A DNA stretch of 58,906 nucleotides from Elusimicrobiota bacterium (GTDB lineage: Bacteria; CG03; SLGR01), in NCBI GenBank assembly GCA_003553445.1, contig PWEK01000048.1, positions 1-58,906 of the forward strand, in the 5' to 3' direction. Below are positions 7,101 to 16,714 of this stretch, piece by piece. Numbering within the stretch: the first letter of the stretch is position 1; each line of letters begins with the position of its first letter. The notes beneath the pieces were generated by a model. The model was not told the DNA's origin, ran no database searches, and worked only from the letters and a program-made list of their open reading frames with translations. A program made the position numbers and the translations under genes.

Positions 7101-8306
7101 TTATTTTCCCCTGCCGCTATCCGGCGGCAGGCTTTTGAAACTTATATTTGATGAGGGGCCGGGCAGTGTTTCCTGCGCCCTGCCCAGCAGAAAGCTGCCT
7201 TCCTCTACCCATTCTTTTACTTTTTCCGCTATTTCCCTCGCCTTGTAATAAGAAGATAGAGAAGCGGCGGGTACAGTTTTTCCCTTAACCTTTATTTCTC
7301 CTCTTCTCAACTCAGCGTATGAAACCTTACCCAGGGTCCTGCCCGTGCCCTGCGGATAATCTTTTGAATAGTCCACTATAGGACAGTAAATGTCCTCATC
7401 GGATACACCGCAGAAGGCTGCTATTTTTTCATCAAGCACCGGAACGGGCACCCCCACAGCCACTATCAAACTCGCTCCATAGCCTGTCATTGAAGCTCCC
7501 TTAATCCACTCCGGGGACATTTCTTTCAAATTACCTGTCACCATCAGGGTTCCAGCCGGTTTGCAGGGAACACCGTTGGCTCCCCTCTGAACCCCCGGGT
7601 TGTGCTGAGTTCCGTTCCAGCTCACATATCCCCGGGCTCCCCCAAGGAATATACGGGTACCCGGCCCTATTGTTCTATATTCGGGGTCATTTAGTAAAGG
7701 AGAAAGCTGCCCCGCCGAACAATAATTGGCATTTCCCAAATGCGGTTTCAAAATGCCCATATACGTATAAACCGTTTTATCTGAAACATTTACCGCGCAG
7801 TTATAATTCTGATAAGCGTTTCTGGGGCTGCACATTATTGCCTCATTTATATCTTTCAGCCTGATTTCTCCATCATAACTTAAACGGGGATAACAGTCAG
7901 TGCCGTAAGCCGACGCCTTAATCTTAATCTTTTTACCGGAAATCAGGTCTTCGATAACATGACCGCCGCCGTAAGAAAAACGCCCGGGTTTTATCCTGTT
8001 TAAAGAATCGCCCCGACTCATCTGAGTTGCGCCCAGGTAGGCATCCACGGCAGCCAAACCACTGTAAGCCTCTACATCATTTAGATAAACCTTATGCATC
8101 TTTATTTTAGGTTTACTCTGCCCGAAATTAAGAAATACGCCCGAAGAACACATGGGACCGAATGTGCCGGTGGTAACAACATCCACTTTTTCCGAGGCTT
8201 TCTCAGCGCCGTCTTTTTTCACTACAGAAGCCATCTCTTCTGCAGTAACAACCACCGCTTTCCTATTCCTTATTTTTTTATTTATCTCTTCTACGGTTTT
8301 AGTCAT
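7101..8306 (-). CDS. COG1900/DUF39 homocysteine biosynthesis protein
   Basis: 401 residues, matching the DUF39 family in length and order: TGTFGPMCSSG near residue 50, SYGGGHVIEDL, a CYPR motif, MCSPRNAYQNYNCAVN, GILKPHLGNANYCSAG, and IFLGGARGYVSWNGTQHNPG. Several conserved Cys (CSSG, CYPR, CSPR, YNC) could carry persulfide. Established genetics in Methanosarcina links this family and its NIL-ferredoxin to homocysteine formation from sulfide. ATG at 8306 has GAGGGA 6 bases upstream and follows a promoter/operator at 8340-8392. First gene of the set with the ferredoxin and Thi4. No CBS or CBL domain is present in this copy. Confidence 0.92.
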   Translation of the reverse strand: MTKTVEEINKKIRNRKAVVVTAEEMASVVKKDGAEKASEKVDVVTTGTFGPMCSSGVFLNFGQSKPKIKMHKVYLNDVEAYSGLAAVDAYLGATQMSRGDSLNRIKPGRFSYGGGHVIEDLISGKKIKIKASAYGTDCYPRLSYDGEIRLKDINEAIMCSPRNAYQNYNCAVNVSDKTVYTYMGILKPHLGNANYCSAGQLSPLLNDPEYRTIGPGTRIFLGGARGYVSWNGTQHNPGVQRGANGVPCKPAGTLMVTGNLKEMSPEWIKGASMTGYGASLIVAVGVPVPVLDEKIAAFCGVSDEDIYCPIVDYSKDYPQGTGRTLGKVSYAELRRGEIKVKGKTVPAASLSSYYKAREIAEKVKEWVEEGSFLLGRAQETLPGPSSNISFKSLPPDSGRGK

Positions 8307-8339
8307 TATTATCCCTCAAGTTTCTTTGAACATCTAAAC

Positions 8340-8368
8340 TTTATAATATATTTAGCTTCGGTTTGCAA
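8340..8368 (-). promoter_or_regulatory. Promoter of the sulfide-assimilation set
   Basis: TTGCAA (8368-8363), 17-base spacer, TATAAA (8345-8340). Expected start near 8333 leaves a 27-base leader before the COG1900 gene. A CAAACCG element overlaps the -35 box. Confidence 0.6.
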
Positions 8369-8392
8369 ATAATATATGCCAAACCGGTTTGG
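8359..8392. promoter_or_regulatory. Operator: palindrome plus a third half-site
   Basis: CCAAACCGGTTTGG (8379-8392) is a perfect 14-bp palindrome. A further CGGTTTG (8359-8365) repeats one half-site 26 bases away, inside the -35/spacer region of the adjacent promoter. The arrangement fits a dimeric regulator of the sulfur genes; the protein is not identifiable here. Confidence 0.5.
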
Positions 8393-8396
8393 GCTT

Positions 8397-8504
8397 TCAT
8401 AGATCTCTTGCCAAGAAAATAGATTTTTCTGTATATTTTCCATAGGGTTTTTTTAAAATAACCTTACCATAATTATCTACGAGAATCCACCCTTTTTTTA
8501 TCAA
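8397..8504 (-). CDS. Possible small ORF or gene remnant (35 aa)
   Basis: A TTG-initiated frame encodes a 35-residue peptide (IKKGWILVDNYGKVILKK and onward, ending FLARDL) with protein-like composition. No clear ribosome binding site. The frame is also open upstream to about 8530. It may be a remnant of a lost gene; no family is recognised. Confidence 0.2.
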   Translation of the reverse strand: MIKKGWILVDNYGKVILKKPYGKYTEKSIFLARDL

Positions 8505-8520
8505 AATACCACTTTTGGGG

Positions 8521-8622
8521 TTAAAATCCTATAAAATGCCGCTGTCTTAAACCCTTCTCATCAATCCAAGTTGGGCTAGAGAACTTTTTGTACTTTTTAT
8601 TTATTGTAATATTTATTAACAT
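8521..8622 (-). CDS. Possible small ORF (33 aa)
   Basis: ATG at 8622 with TAGGAG 9 bases upstream; the peptide starts MLINITINKKYKKFSS and ends RQRHFIGF. A 7-bp inverted repeat (8604-8610 with 8621-8627) spans its start and could hide it or terminate the upstream COG2122 transcript. The rest of the 8393-8673 gap shows nothing else I can support. Confidence 0.25.
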   Translation of the reverse strand: MLINITINKKYKKFSSPTWIDEKGLRQRHFIGF

Positions 8623-8673
8623 TACAAAAAACTCCTAACAATTTCACATTTATTATCGCATTGATGTTATTAT

Positions 8674-9399
8674 TTAAAGCTTGGTAATCTGAATATTTCC
8701 GGCTGCCCCCATGTTTTCACCCTCTATTATAAGGCACCCCTCAATACCGGGAATATTCAATCCTTCATTGAGGGCATTCTTTATATCTGATACATCTCTT
8801 ACCCTGTTTCCTATGGATGTGGCGGCGGCATCGGTTATTACGGAATCCTCTCCCAGGCATACCACAGCATCGGCTCTTCCGAAAGAAACGGAATGCCCCA
8901 CCGTTGCCGAAGATGTACAGACCCCCGCCGGAGCCCCGGCGCAGGATACTTTTATTCCCAGCTTCATACTCAATGGAGAATCTCCAGCAAATATAGCTAC
9001 AGTCCTTTCGAAAGCAGATTTTATAAATATGTCGCCGCCGTTTTCTACTATTACCTCATCCGAATACCGGCTAAGCTCTCTTCCCACCATTAACGAAATC
9101 ACGCCCGCTACGGCAGCCATTGGCCCGACTCCGGCTAGAGAAGAGGCCCGCGCCATTAAGGCAACGGATTCAGGCATGGAATAGTCTTCTCTTAAAGGTT
9201 TTAATGAAGAAGCAAAATAAGGGTTGCTTTCTATATACTTTTTTATTTCCCTTCGGGTGTGACAGAGAATTTTTCGCGCAGCTTCTTCATAACAACCCGT
9301 GGTGCTTATAAAAATATCAGACTCTTCTACTATTATGCGGTATTTAGATAAACCGGGTGAGTTTACTCTGCTTCTATATTCCCTTCTTTGATAAGACAC
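8674..9399 (-). CDS. COG2122/UPF0280 protein (ApbE-related), linked to sulfide assimilation
   Basis: 241 residues of the UPF0280 family: glycine-rich GVGPMAAVAGVIS, NGGDIFIKS, GIKVSCAGAPAGVCTSSATVGHS and VCLGEDSVITDAAATSIGNRV. The family resembles FMN transferase ApbE. In methanogens, COG2122 has been connected with homocysteine synthesis at low sulfide. It lies next to, but on a separate transcript from, the COG1900/NIL-ferredoxin set, supporting a shared pathway. Start is GTG at 9399, overlapping the M23 peptidase end by 26 bases, with only a weak ribosome binding site. Confidence 0.85.
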   Translation of the reverse strand: MSYQRREYRSRVNSPGLSKYRIIVEESDIFISTTGCYEEAARKILCHTRREIKKYIESNPYFASSLKPLREDYSMPESVALMARASSLAGVGPMAAVAGVISLMVGRELSRYSDEVIVENGGDIFIKSAFERTVAIFAGDSPLSMKLGIKVSCAGAPAGVCTSSATVGHSVSFGRADAVVCLGEDSVITDAAATSIGNRVRDVSDIKNALNEGLNIPGIEGCLIIEGENMGAAGNIQITKL

Positions 9400-10642
9400 C
9401 GTAACCCCGGGTTTCTTTAAATTCTCTTATTAGACCCGGGGAATCGTCAAAAAAATCGGATTGCAGGTATTTGAAATACCTGTCGGCTTCTCTGACCGTC
9501 TCCTTGAAATCATCCATATTTTCCCCGGAAATAGATTCGGCAGGAGGAAGATCAACGTTAAGATAGTTAATGGGTTCGCCGTGCCTGAAAAACCTGAAAT
9601 CAAGATGAGGGCCGGTAGCCGTTCCCGTCATTCCCACGTAACCGATAACCTCACCCTGGCTGACATTTATCCCGACACGAAGCCCCCGGGCGTACCTGCT
9701 TAAATGTCCATACTGGCTTGAATATGTTGAGCTGTGTCTTATCCGCACGGTCTTTCCAAAACCGCCCTTCCATCCTATGTAGGTAACCCTGCCGGAGCCG
9801 ATTGAAGAAACCGGGGTTCCTGTGGGTGCAGCATAATCTATGCCCAGGTGGGGCCTCACCTCCCTGTGTATGGGGTGCATTCTAGACGGATTATAGTGTG
9901 AACTGATCCTTGTATATTCGAGGGGGGCTCTCAAAAACTGCTTGCGTAAGGATCCCCCTTCGGAGTCATAATAACCGGAATAATTACCTTCGGTGTAACG
10001 GTATGCAGTACGGGATGCCCGCTTTCCGTTATACTCAGCGGCAATTATCGAACCGTACTCAACGGGCTCTCCGTCTACAAAATACTGTTCATAGACAATG
10101 CCGAACTCGTCCCCCCGCCGGACCTCCGTAAGAAAATCAACCTGCCATTGAAATATCTCAGCAAAATTCATTATGAAATTCGCAGATGTAATGCCGCTGC
10201 CTGCCAGGCCAGCATAAAGACTTGACTGTATTTCCCCCCTCACCGCAACAAGCTTTTGCTGCACATCCGGCTCCCTCTCAAAAGAGATAAAACCCGCTGT
10301 TGTCCGTTCCACAACGTAATTTTTGAGGGGCGAAGGTTTGTAAACCAATTTTACTACCGCCCCGTATGTAGTGTTGTAAACCCTGTACCGGTCTCCCGGA
10401 CTTACCCTTGAAGTATCATAAACCCTGTCAAGGGCCCTGCAGATGCTTAATGTTTCCCGCGGAGAGTAATTCTTTGCAAACTCGTTATAAAGCGGAACCC
10501 CCGGCTGAATTTCGCCGGATTTCATCTCAATCCTTTTAGTTTCCTCAAAAGGAAAAACCATATTTCCAAGCCTGTTCCCGATAATGAGCAGAAAAATCAT
10601 GAACCCGGCAGAAACCGCCAACCTCACAAAATTTTTCTTCAT
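9374..10642 (-). CDS. M23 murein endopeptidase, membrane-anchored (MepM/Csd3-like)
   Basis: 422 residues. One N-terminal membrane segment (about 8-27), a Csd3/MepM-type second domain (about 150-270), and a LytM/M23 peptidase domain (about 275-385) with the zinc motifs RPHLGIDYAAP and GPHLDFRFF plus SQYGHLSRY. Predicted to cleave peptidoglycan cross-links from the periplasmic face of the inner membrane. ATG at 10642 overlaps the stop of the cNMP-binding gene by 4 bases and has a GAGGGGG site. Located between pilT-linked and sulfur-linked genes. Confidence 0.92.
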   Translation of the reverse strand: MKKNFVRLAVSAGFMIFLLIIGNRLGNMVFPFEETKRIEMKSGEIQPGVPLYNEFAKNYSPRETLSICRALDRVYDTSRVSPGDRYRVYNTTYGAVVKLVYKPSPLKNYVVERTTAGFISFEREPDVQQKLVAVRGEIQSSLYAGLAGSGITSANFIMNFAEIFQWQVDFLTEVRRGDEFGIVYEQYFVDGEPVEYGSIIAAEYNGKRASRTAYRYTEGNYSGYYDSEGGSLRKQFLRAPLEYTRISSHYNPSRMHPIHREVRPHLGIDYAAPTGTPVSSIGSGRVTYIGWKGGFGKTVRIRHSSTYSSQYGHLSRYARGLRVGINVSQGEVIGYVGMTGTATGPHLDFRFFRHGEPINYLNVDLPPAESISGENMDDFKETVREADRYFKYLQSDFFDDSPGLIREFKETRGYGVLSKKGI

Positions 10643-11514
10643 ACCCCCCTCATCTTCCTTTCATAAAGCCTGCGCTGGGCCGTCTCGTCCTGGTCAATAT
10701 ATGCTTTAAGAAGGCCGAAACCGATCTGCCTGCCTACTGCGGATATTATCACCTCTTCATTGGAGGAAAAACCTTCTCTGCTTTTCTTCTCCATAAAGAG
10801 ATAACCGGATACTTCATTCTTCCCTTTAACCCGCACCCCGAATATCTGGCTGTTTTTTGCTTTAACCCTGACCCTATCCAGGCTGCTTCGCTTTATTATC
10901 AGTTCGGCATTCTCCAGAGTAAGGTCTTCCCCCCCCCTTTCATATGCCACATCGTAATATCCGGTAAATTTGTTATAAACAACAATCATTCCCCCGCAAA
11001 ATCCGCCGTTTAAATTTTCCAGAAGCGTTTCTATAATCCTTTCAGACATCCTTTTAACATCATTCTCCACGGCTATAATTTTTCCGGTCTCAAATACAGT
11101 GATGAAATGTCCGGAGGTTTCTCTCAATCTTCTTGACACCTCTTTAATGCTGTTAAACATAAATTTTAGGCCATGCTCGGAATGCTCAAATATAAACTTC
11201 CGGAAATCCTCGTCATCTATCTTATAAAGAGTGGTATATTCCATAGTCGCAGCCGAAGCGCTTCTTTTATCTGCCCCGAAAAGTGACATTTCCCCGAACA
11301 TCTCTCCGGGGCCAAGGTAACAAAGGACCCTGCCCTTTTTAGATATCTTGACTTTGCCGCTGTCAATTATATACATTGACTTACCGCTGTATCCCTCTTC
11401 AAATATAATGCTGCTCTTCCTGTAATCCTCGGTCTTTATATGCGGAACAAGTGATTTCAGCGCCTCTTCGGGAAAAACATTGAAAAAACTGTGTTTTTTC
11501 AGCTTATCAATCAT
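10639..11514 (-). CDS. Cyclic-nucleotide-binding domain + GAF-like regulator
   Basis: 291 residues. An N-terminal cNMP-binding domain (about 1-120) has the phosphate-binding cassette GEMFGEMSLFGADKRSASA. A GAF-like domain follows (about 130-275; GKIIAVENDVKRMSERI, FSSNEEVIISAVGRQIGFGL). There is no DNA-binding helix-turn-helix, so it is not a CRP-type activator; a role as a second-messenger-responsive partner of PilT is suggested by position, 3 bases after pilT. The Glu and Arg of the cassette are kept, so cyclic nucleotide binding is credible. Confidence 0.88.
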   Translation of the reverse strand: MIDKLKKHSFFNVFPEEALKSLVPHIKTEDYRKSSIIFEEGYSGKSMYIIDSGKVKISKKGRVLCYLGPGEMFGEMSLFGADKRSASAATMEYTTLYKIDDEDFRKFIFEHSEHGLKFMFNSIKEVSRRLRETSGHFITVFETGKIIAVENDVKRMSERIIETLLENLNGGFCGGMIVVYNKFTGYYDVAYERGGEDLTLENAELIIKRSSLDRVRVKAKNSQIFGVRVKGKNEVSGYLFMEKKSREGFSSNEEVIISAVGRQIGFGLLKAYIDQDETAQRRLYERKMRGV

Positions 11515-11517
11515 CTC

Positions 11518-12579
11518 TTAGAGTCCCCCCGTCAGCTCTTTCCTGACAAATTCCGGGTCATTCGCTTTTGCCATAGCGCTTTCCTTGACAACTTTTCCTT
11601 TATTAACAAGTTTTATAAGATCCCTGTCCAGGCTTCTCATACCCACTCTTCCGCTTGTATCTATTGCGCTGTATATCTGATGCGTTTTCCCATCTCTTAT
11701 AAGGTTTGATATGGCGGAATTTACTATCATTATCTCCCTGGCTGCAACTCTTCCCTTTCCCCCTTTAACTGGCACAAGCTGCTGGCATATAACTGCTTTC
11801 AATACCCCGGCAAGCTGTGTGCGGACCTGCTGCTGCTGATATGGAGGAAACACATCTATTATCCTGTCAACTGTCTGAGCGGCATCGGTGGTATGCAGAG
11901 TAGAGAATACCAGATGCCCGGTTTCCGCAAGCGTTAAAACCGCGCTTATTGTATCTAAGTCTCTCATTTCCCCTACCAGGGCAACATCCGGATCCTGCCT
12001 CATGGCTCTCTTTAAGGCCTGCCCGTAGTCACTGCAGGTAGTCCCTATCTCTCTCTGCGTCACCACACAGTTCTTTTTAGGATAAACATATTCGATGGGG
12101 TCTTCAATCGTAATAATATGTTCCCTTCTTTGCTTATTTATCTCGTTTAGCATGGTTGCAAGGGTTGTTGATTTTCCGCTCCCGGTCGGGCCGGTTACGA
12201 GAACCATGCCCCTCGGGATGTTTATCATTTTTACTATCTGCTCATCCAGCCCTATTTCTTCGGGTATCGGTATTTTGTCAGGTATAACTCTGAATACAGC
12301 GCCGACACCGTCTTTCTGGTTTAGCACATTAAGGCGGAATCTTCCGATTCCTGCTGCGCTTATTGAAGTATCAAGCTCTTTTTCTTTTTTAAATCTTTCA
12401 AGAACATCCTCGGATAGCGAACTGAAGATCATCTGGCGGGTGTTTTTTGCTGAAAGAACGTCAGTATTAAGGGCTCTCATTTTTCCGTTTATTCTTAAAA
12501 ACGGACGCCTCTCGGGCACTATATGCACATCGGAAGCCCCGAACTTGACAGCTGCCTGTAGAATTTCTCGTATTTCCAT
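11518..12579 (-). CDS. pilT: Type IV pilus retraction ATPase
   Basis: 353 residues. N-terminal PilT domain (ASDVHIVPERRPFLRING), Walker A GPTGSGKSTT, Asp box (TIEDPIEYVY), Walker B GEMRDLDTISAVLTLAETGH and His box (STLHTTDAAQTVDRI). The C-terminus lacks the exact AIRNLIRE motif (here SAISNLIRDGKTHQIYSAI), still PilT-like rather than PilB-like. Powers pilus retraction at the inner membrane face. ATG at 12579 with GGAGG. A prepilin gene at 57962 may be one substrate of the pilus system. Confidence 0.95.
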   Translation of the reverse strand: MEIREILQAAVKFGASDVHIVPERRPFLRINGKMRALNTDVLSAKNTRQMIFSSLSEDVLERFKKEKELDTSISAAGIGRFRLNVLNQKDGVGAVFRVIPDKIPIPEEIGLDEQIVKMINIPRGMVLVTGPTGSGKSTTLATMLNEINKQRREHIITIEDPIEYVYPKKNCVVTQREIGTTCSDYGQALKRAMRQDPDVALVGEMRDLDTISAVLTLAETGHLVFSTLHTTDAAQTVDRIIDVFPPYQQQQVRTQLAGVLKAVICQQLVPVKGGKGRVAAREIMIVNSAISNLIRDGKTHQIYSAIDTSGRVGMRSLDRDLIKLVNKGKVVKESAMAKANDPEFVRKELTGGL

Positions 12580-12658
12580 ATTATCCTCCGGATTCCCGGT
12601 AATTTTTACTGCTTTTTATATTTTTCCGGCCCTTTTTTCGGCAAACAGGTTACTTTAT

Positions 12659-12733
12659 TGGAGCGGGCGATGGGATTTGAGCCCACGTCCTTCTCGTTGG
12701 CAACGAGACGTTCTTCCCCTGAACTACGCCCGC
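12659..12733 (-). tRNA. tRNA-Gly (anticodon GCC)
   Basis: 75 nt including an encoded CCA. Acceptor GCGGGCG pairs with CGCCCGC; D arm TAGTTCAGGGGAAGAAC; anticodon stem TCTCG/CGAGA with loop TTGCCAA, anticodon GCC; T arm GTGGGCTCAAATCCCAT. The 5' end lies 14 bases after the pgk stop, so it is probably processed from the gap-pgk transcript. Confidence 0.96.
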
Positions 12734-12747
12734 TCTTTTTGTTAACT

Positions 12748-13931
12748 TTAGTCCTGCAGAACCCTGATTCCCGGGAGGGTTTTTCCCTCCAGGAACTTTA
12801 AACTTGCTCCGCCTCCTGTTGAGACATGAGTGAAATCTTCCTCTTTAAAACCAAGCGCCTTTATAGCAGATACAGTGTCTCCTCCGCCTGCTATTGAAAG
12901 CGCGCCTTTCTTTGTCGCTTCCACTACCGCTTCAAGAACAGCTTTCGTTCCGGAAGCAAACCTTTCATTTTCAAAAACCCCCATGGGGCCGTTTAAAACA
13001 ATTGTTTTCGCTGAAAGGATTTTTTTCCTGAAGTTATCTATGGTTCTTTCGGAAATATCCACACCCATCAGATCTTCCGGCACATCGGCGCCGCCGGTTT
13101 TAATTACCTTTACGGGGTTATCAATGCTGTCTGCGGCAACGTGATCCACGGGGAGCAAAAGCTCAACGTCTTTATCTTTTGCCTTTGCCAATATATTCCC
13201 GGCGGTCTGCAGATAACCATTATCAAGGAGCGATTTCCCTGTTTCCCTTCCATCGGCCTTTAGAAGAGTATAACACATACCTCCGCCGATTAAAAGCGAT
13301 GCCGCCTTTCCAAGCATATTTTCAATCACCCCGATTTTGGTCTCTATCTTAGCTCCCCCCAGGCATACGCACAAGGGCTCTTCGGGTTTAAGACCCCTGG
13401 TTAGGTACTTTATCTCCTTTTCCAAAAGGCGGCCTGCATATGCGGGAATATGCTCCGGAACCCCTGTCATCGATGCATGTTCCCTGTGTATGGTGCCGAA
13501 AGCATCCTGCACGAGGCAATCCGCAAGCGATGCAAGTTCTCCGGCAAACACGGGATCGTTTTCCTTTTCACCGGGGTTGAACCTCAGGTTTTCCAGAAGA
13601 AGTATTTCACCCCGTTTCAAATCCTGCGCCATCCGTGAAGCCTCCGGCCCCGCATTCTGCTGACAGAATTTCACATCTTTTTCCAGGAGTTCGCCGAGTC
13701 GTTCGGATACTGGACGAAGAGAAAACTCGGCCTTCTTCTCACCACCGGGCCTCCCGAGATGACTCATCAGGATAACAGACGCCCCCTTTTCAAGAAGCTC
13801 ATTTATTGTAGGTAGCGCTTTCTTTATCCTTGTATCATCGGCTATTTCACCTTCTTTGAGCGGAACATTGAAATCGCACCTGATTAGAACCCTTTTCCCC
13901 TCAGGATTGATATCATTTAATGTTCTCAGCA

Positions 13932-13932
<1 letters not shown>
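12748..13932 (-). CDS. pgk: Phosphoglycerate kinase
   Basis: 394 residues, full length. RCDFNVPLKEGEI near the N-terminus, SHLGRPGG, the basic-patch region GTIHREHASMTGVP, CLGGAKIETKIGVIENML, NGPMGVFENERFA and the C-terminal GGGDTVSAIKALG / HVSTGGGASLKFLEG motifs. Converts 1,3-bisphosphoglycerate to 3-phosphoglycerate with ATP formation. Start ATG overlaps the gap stop by one base (TAATG), the classical coupled gap-pgk order. Confidence 0.98.
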
Positions 13933-14984
<1,052 letters not shown>

Positions 14985-15008
14985 CTACCCAATTATTATT
15001 TGAGAGAT

Positions 15009-15036
15009 ATTTTATGAAAATTCTCTCCGGTGTCAA
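15009..15036 (-). promoter_or_regulatory. Sigma-70 promoter for gap-pgk-tRNA-Gly
   Basis: Consensus TTGACA (15036-15031), 16-base spacer, TAAAAT (15014-15009) on the minus strand; expected leader about 66 bases. The remaining 15037-15182 stretch has no gene or clear terminator. Confidence 0.65.
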
Positions 15037-15182
15037 GTTAAATCATTGTCGTTAGAACAATATAACACACCGAGATGCCGGCTTCCCAAGTTACAGCCCG
15101 CTAAAGATTCACCTCCTCATGTCAACAGAAACCATCCTGCGCTTATTTTTCCAATTTCGCCGTGGTGAACTACCCTTCGGTT

Positions 15183-15875
15183 TTATCTTATTTCCAGTTC
15201 GGGAGAGATTTCCTCTTCAACCTCTACTCCCATTTCCCTCAGTCTTAAATCAGCAAATTCCTCCCAGTAGGTGTGGGGGTAGCTTGTTTTTACCCTCTGA
15301 TACAAATCCACAGCCTCTTCTTCCCTGTCAAGGCTGTCATAAGCCCTTGCCTGACCCGTAAGAGCTTCCGCTTTCAGGTAGGAACCTTCATCAATTTCCC
15401 CATACACCTCAGCCGCTCTCTCGTACTCTTCTTCTTCTTCATAAGACATGGCAAGAGCAATGCGGATTTCATTTATTATCCCGCTATTGGGATGCTCAAC
15501 CACAAGCCTCATCAGAACCTCATGCGCTTTTTCGTTTTCTCCTTCTTCCATAAAGGCGAGAGCTTTCAGGTAATATGCATGATCGATAATTGCGGTCCGG
15601 GGGTAATCCCGTGTTACCTGTTTTAACTTCTCAATGGAAGCCCCATAGTTGAAATTTTCAAAATCCGCCTGAGCAGCGGTGAAAATTCTTGATGCTTCCT
15701 TATCCTGCCTTATCCTGTCCCGAATTATCATTATCCCGAAAAGAGAAACTAAAAGAACCACACCCAACGCAACCACAACCTCATTTTTGTTTTTCCTGAC
15801 AAATTTTATCGCCGAAATCACCGCCTTTTCCAGCGGATTTTTCTTTAACTCCTTTTTTACCCATCTTCTTGTCAT
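15183..15875 (-). CDS. Membrane-anchored tetratricopeptide-repeat protein (YfgM-like)
   Basis: 230 residues. A basic N-terminus, one transmembrane helix (about 33-52), then TPR-like helical repeats (about 60-215: FNYGASIEKLKQVTRDYP, GENEKAHEVLMRLVVEHP, EEYERAAEVYGEI, DREEEAVDLYQRVKTSYP). Architecture matches YfgM/YbgF-type periplasmic TPR proteins that assist secretion or envelope assembly; the specific partner is unknown. Overlaps the PHP gene by 4 bases (ATGA). Confidence 0.85.
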   Translation of the reverse strand: MTRRWVKKELKKNPLEKAVISAIKFVRKNKNEVVVALGVVLLVSLFGIMIIRDRIRQDKEASRIFTAAQADFENFNYGASIEKLKQVTRDYPRTAIIDHAYYLKALAFMEEGENEKAHEVLMRLVVEHPNSGIINEIRIALAMSYEEEEEYERAAEVYGEIDEGSYLKAEALTGQARAYDSLDREEEAVDLYQRVKTSYPHTYWEEFADLRLREMGVEVEEEISPELEIR

Positions 15876-16537
15876 TTCCTTTCACCTCTTATTTTTTCCA
15901 GCGCGCAAAAAGCATTCTCTCTCAGAACCGAATAATATTCCGGGGTTTTCCCGCACCTCTTCAACACATCTTTAATCTTGTCCCTGTCCAGCAGATCCTC
16001 AGGGCCATGCGAATCTGTATTTAGTATTACCCTGGCTCCAGCCTTCTCGGCCTTCTCCAGCACACCCCTGTTTCCTTCTCTGTGTCCCCGCCTTGTAGTA
16101 ATTTCCAACAAAACCCCCATTTCCACGGCTGTCTCTGCCTCTTCATCGGTTAGTCTGCCCGGATGGGCAAGGATGTCGCAACCAGCCCTTAGAGCGGCTG
16201 AATTCGTGCCCGGGGGAACATTCTCAGCCGGAGTTTCCCCGTGAACTAGAACAACCTCAGCGCCCATATTCCTGGCCCGGCTCACCATCCGACCGATGTC
16301 TTCAGGTGGAATATATGTAAGCTCAACACCCGGGATTACCTTCAGGCCATAATGCTTCTCCAGATGGGGTGCTGCGGATTTCATCGCATCAAGCAAAGTA
16401 TTCAGATTTGAATAATCAGCGTGATCCGTAAGCGCAACCGCCACACAACCGTTTCTTTTACAGCTGTAAACAAGCTCTGCCGGGCTTAAAATACCGTCAG
16501 AAAAAAAAGTATGCGTATGAAAGTCTATAATTTCCAT
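15872..16537 (-). CDS. PHP-domain phosphoesterase (histidinol-phosphatase-like)
   Basis: 221 residues. The four PHP metal motifs are present: DFHTHTFFSDG, LTDHADY, IPGVELTYI and LAHPGRL, plus NTDSHG near the C-terminus. Members hydrolyse phosphate esters using a trinuclear metal centre; this clade is often annotated as histidinol phosphate phosphatase, but no his genes are near, so the substrate is open. Coupled to the TPR membrane protein downstream. Confidence 0.87.
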   Translation of the reverse strand: MEIIDFHTHTFFSDGILSPAELVYSCKRNGCVAVALTDHADYSNLNTLLDAMKSAAPHLEKHYGLKVIPGVELTYIPPEDIGRMVSRARNMGAEVVLVHGETPAENVPPGTNSAALRAGCDILAHPGRLTDEEAETAVEMGVLLEITTRRGHREGNRGVLEKAEKAGARVILNTDSHGPEDLLDRDKIKDVLKRCGKTPEYYSVLRENAFCALEKIRGERK

Positions 16538-16618
16538 AAATTAACTCTCTGTAACCTTAAAACTCAAAAAGGCCTTACATCGTTTGGAGCCTGATTTAAC
16601 TTCCGCCCTCTCTCATTA

Positions 16619-16647
16619 CAACACAATTAAATATATAAAAAGTGTTG
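16619..16647. promoter_or_regulatory. Inverted repeat over a candidate promoter of the PHP/TPR pair
   Basis: CAACAC (16619-16624) and GTGTTG (16642-16647) flank an AT-rich core containing a TATATT-like -10 on the minus strand, with TTGATT 16 bases upstream. Candidate operator only; the rest of the 16538-16714 gap shows nothing else. Confidence 0.3.
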
Positions 16648-16714
16648 GAAAAATCAACTCCGCCGCCGTAAAACATTTCGCCTGAGCCCTGGGGACATTT
16701 TTCTATGGCTTTTT

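Noticed and set aside
12095-12745. 216-codon plus-strand frame over pilT and tRNA-Gly
   Set aside because: Runs through a tRNA and antisense to pilT; no family resemblance.
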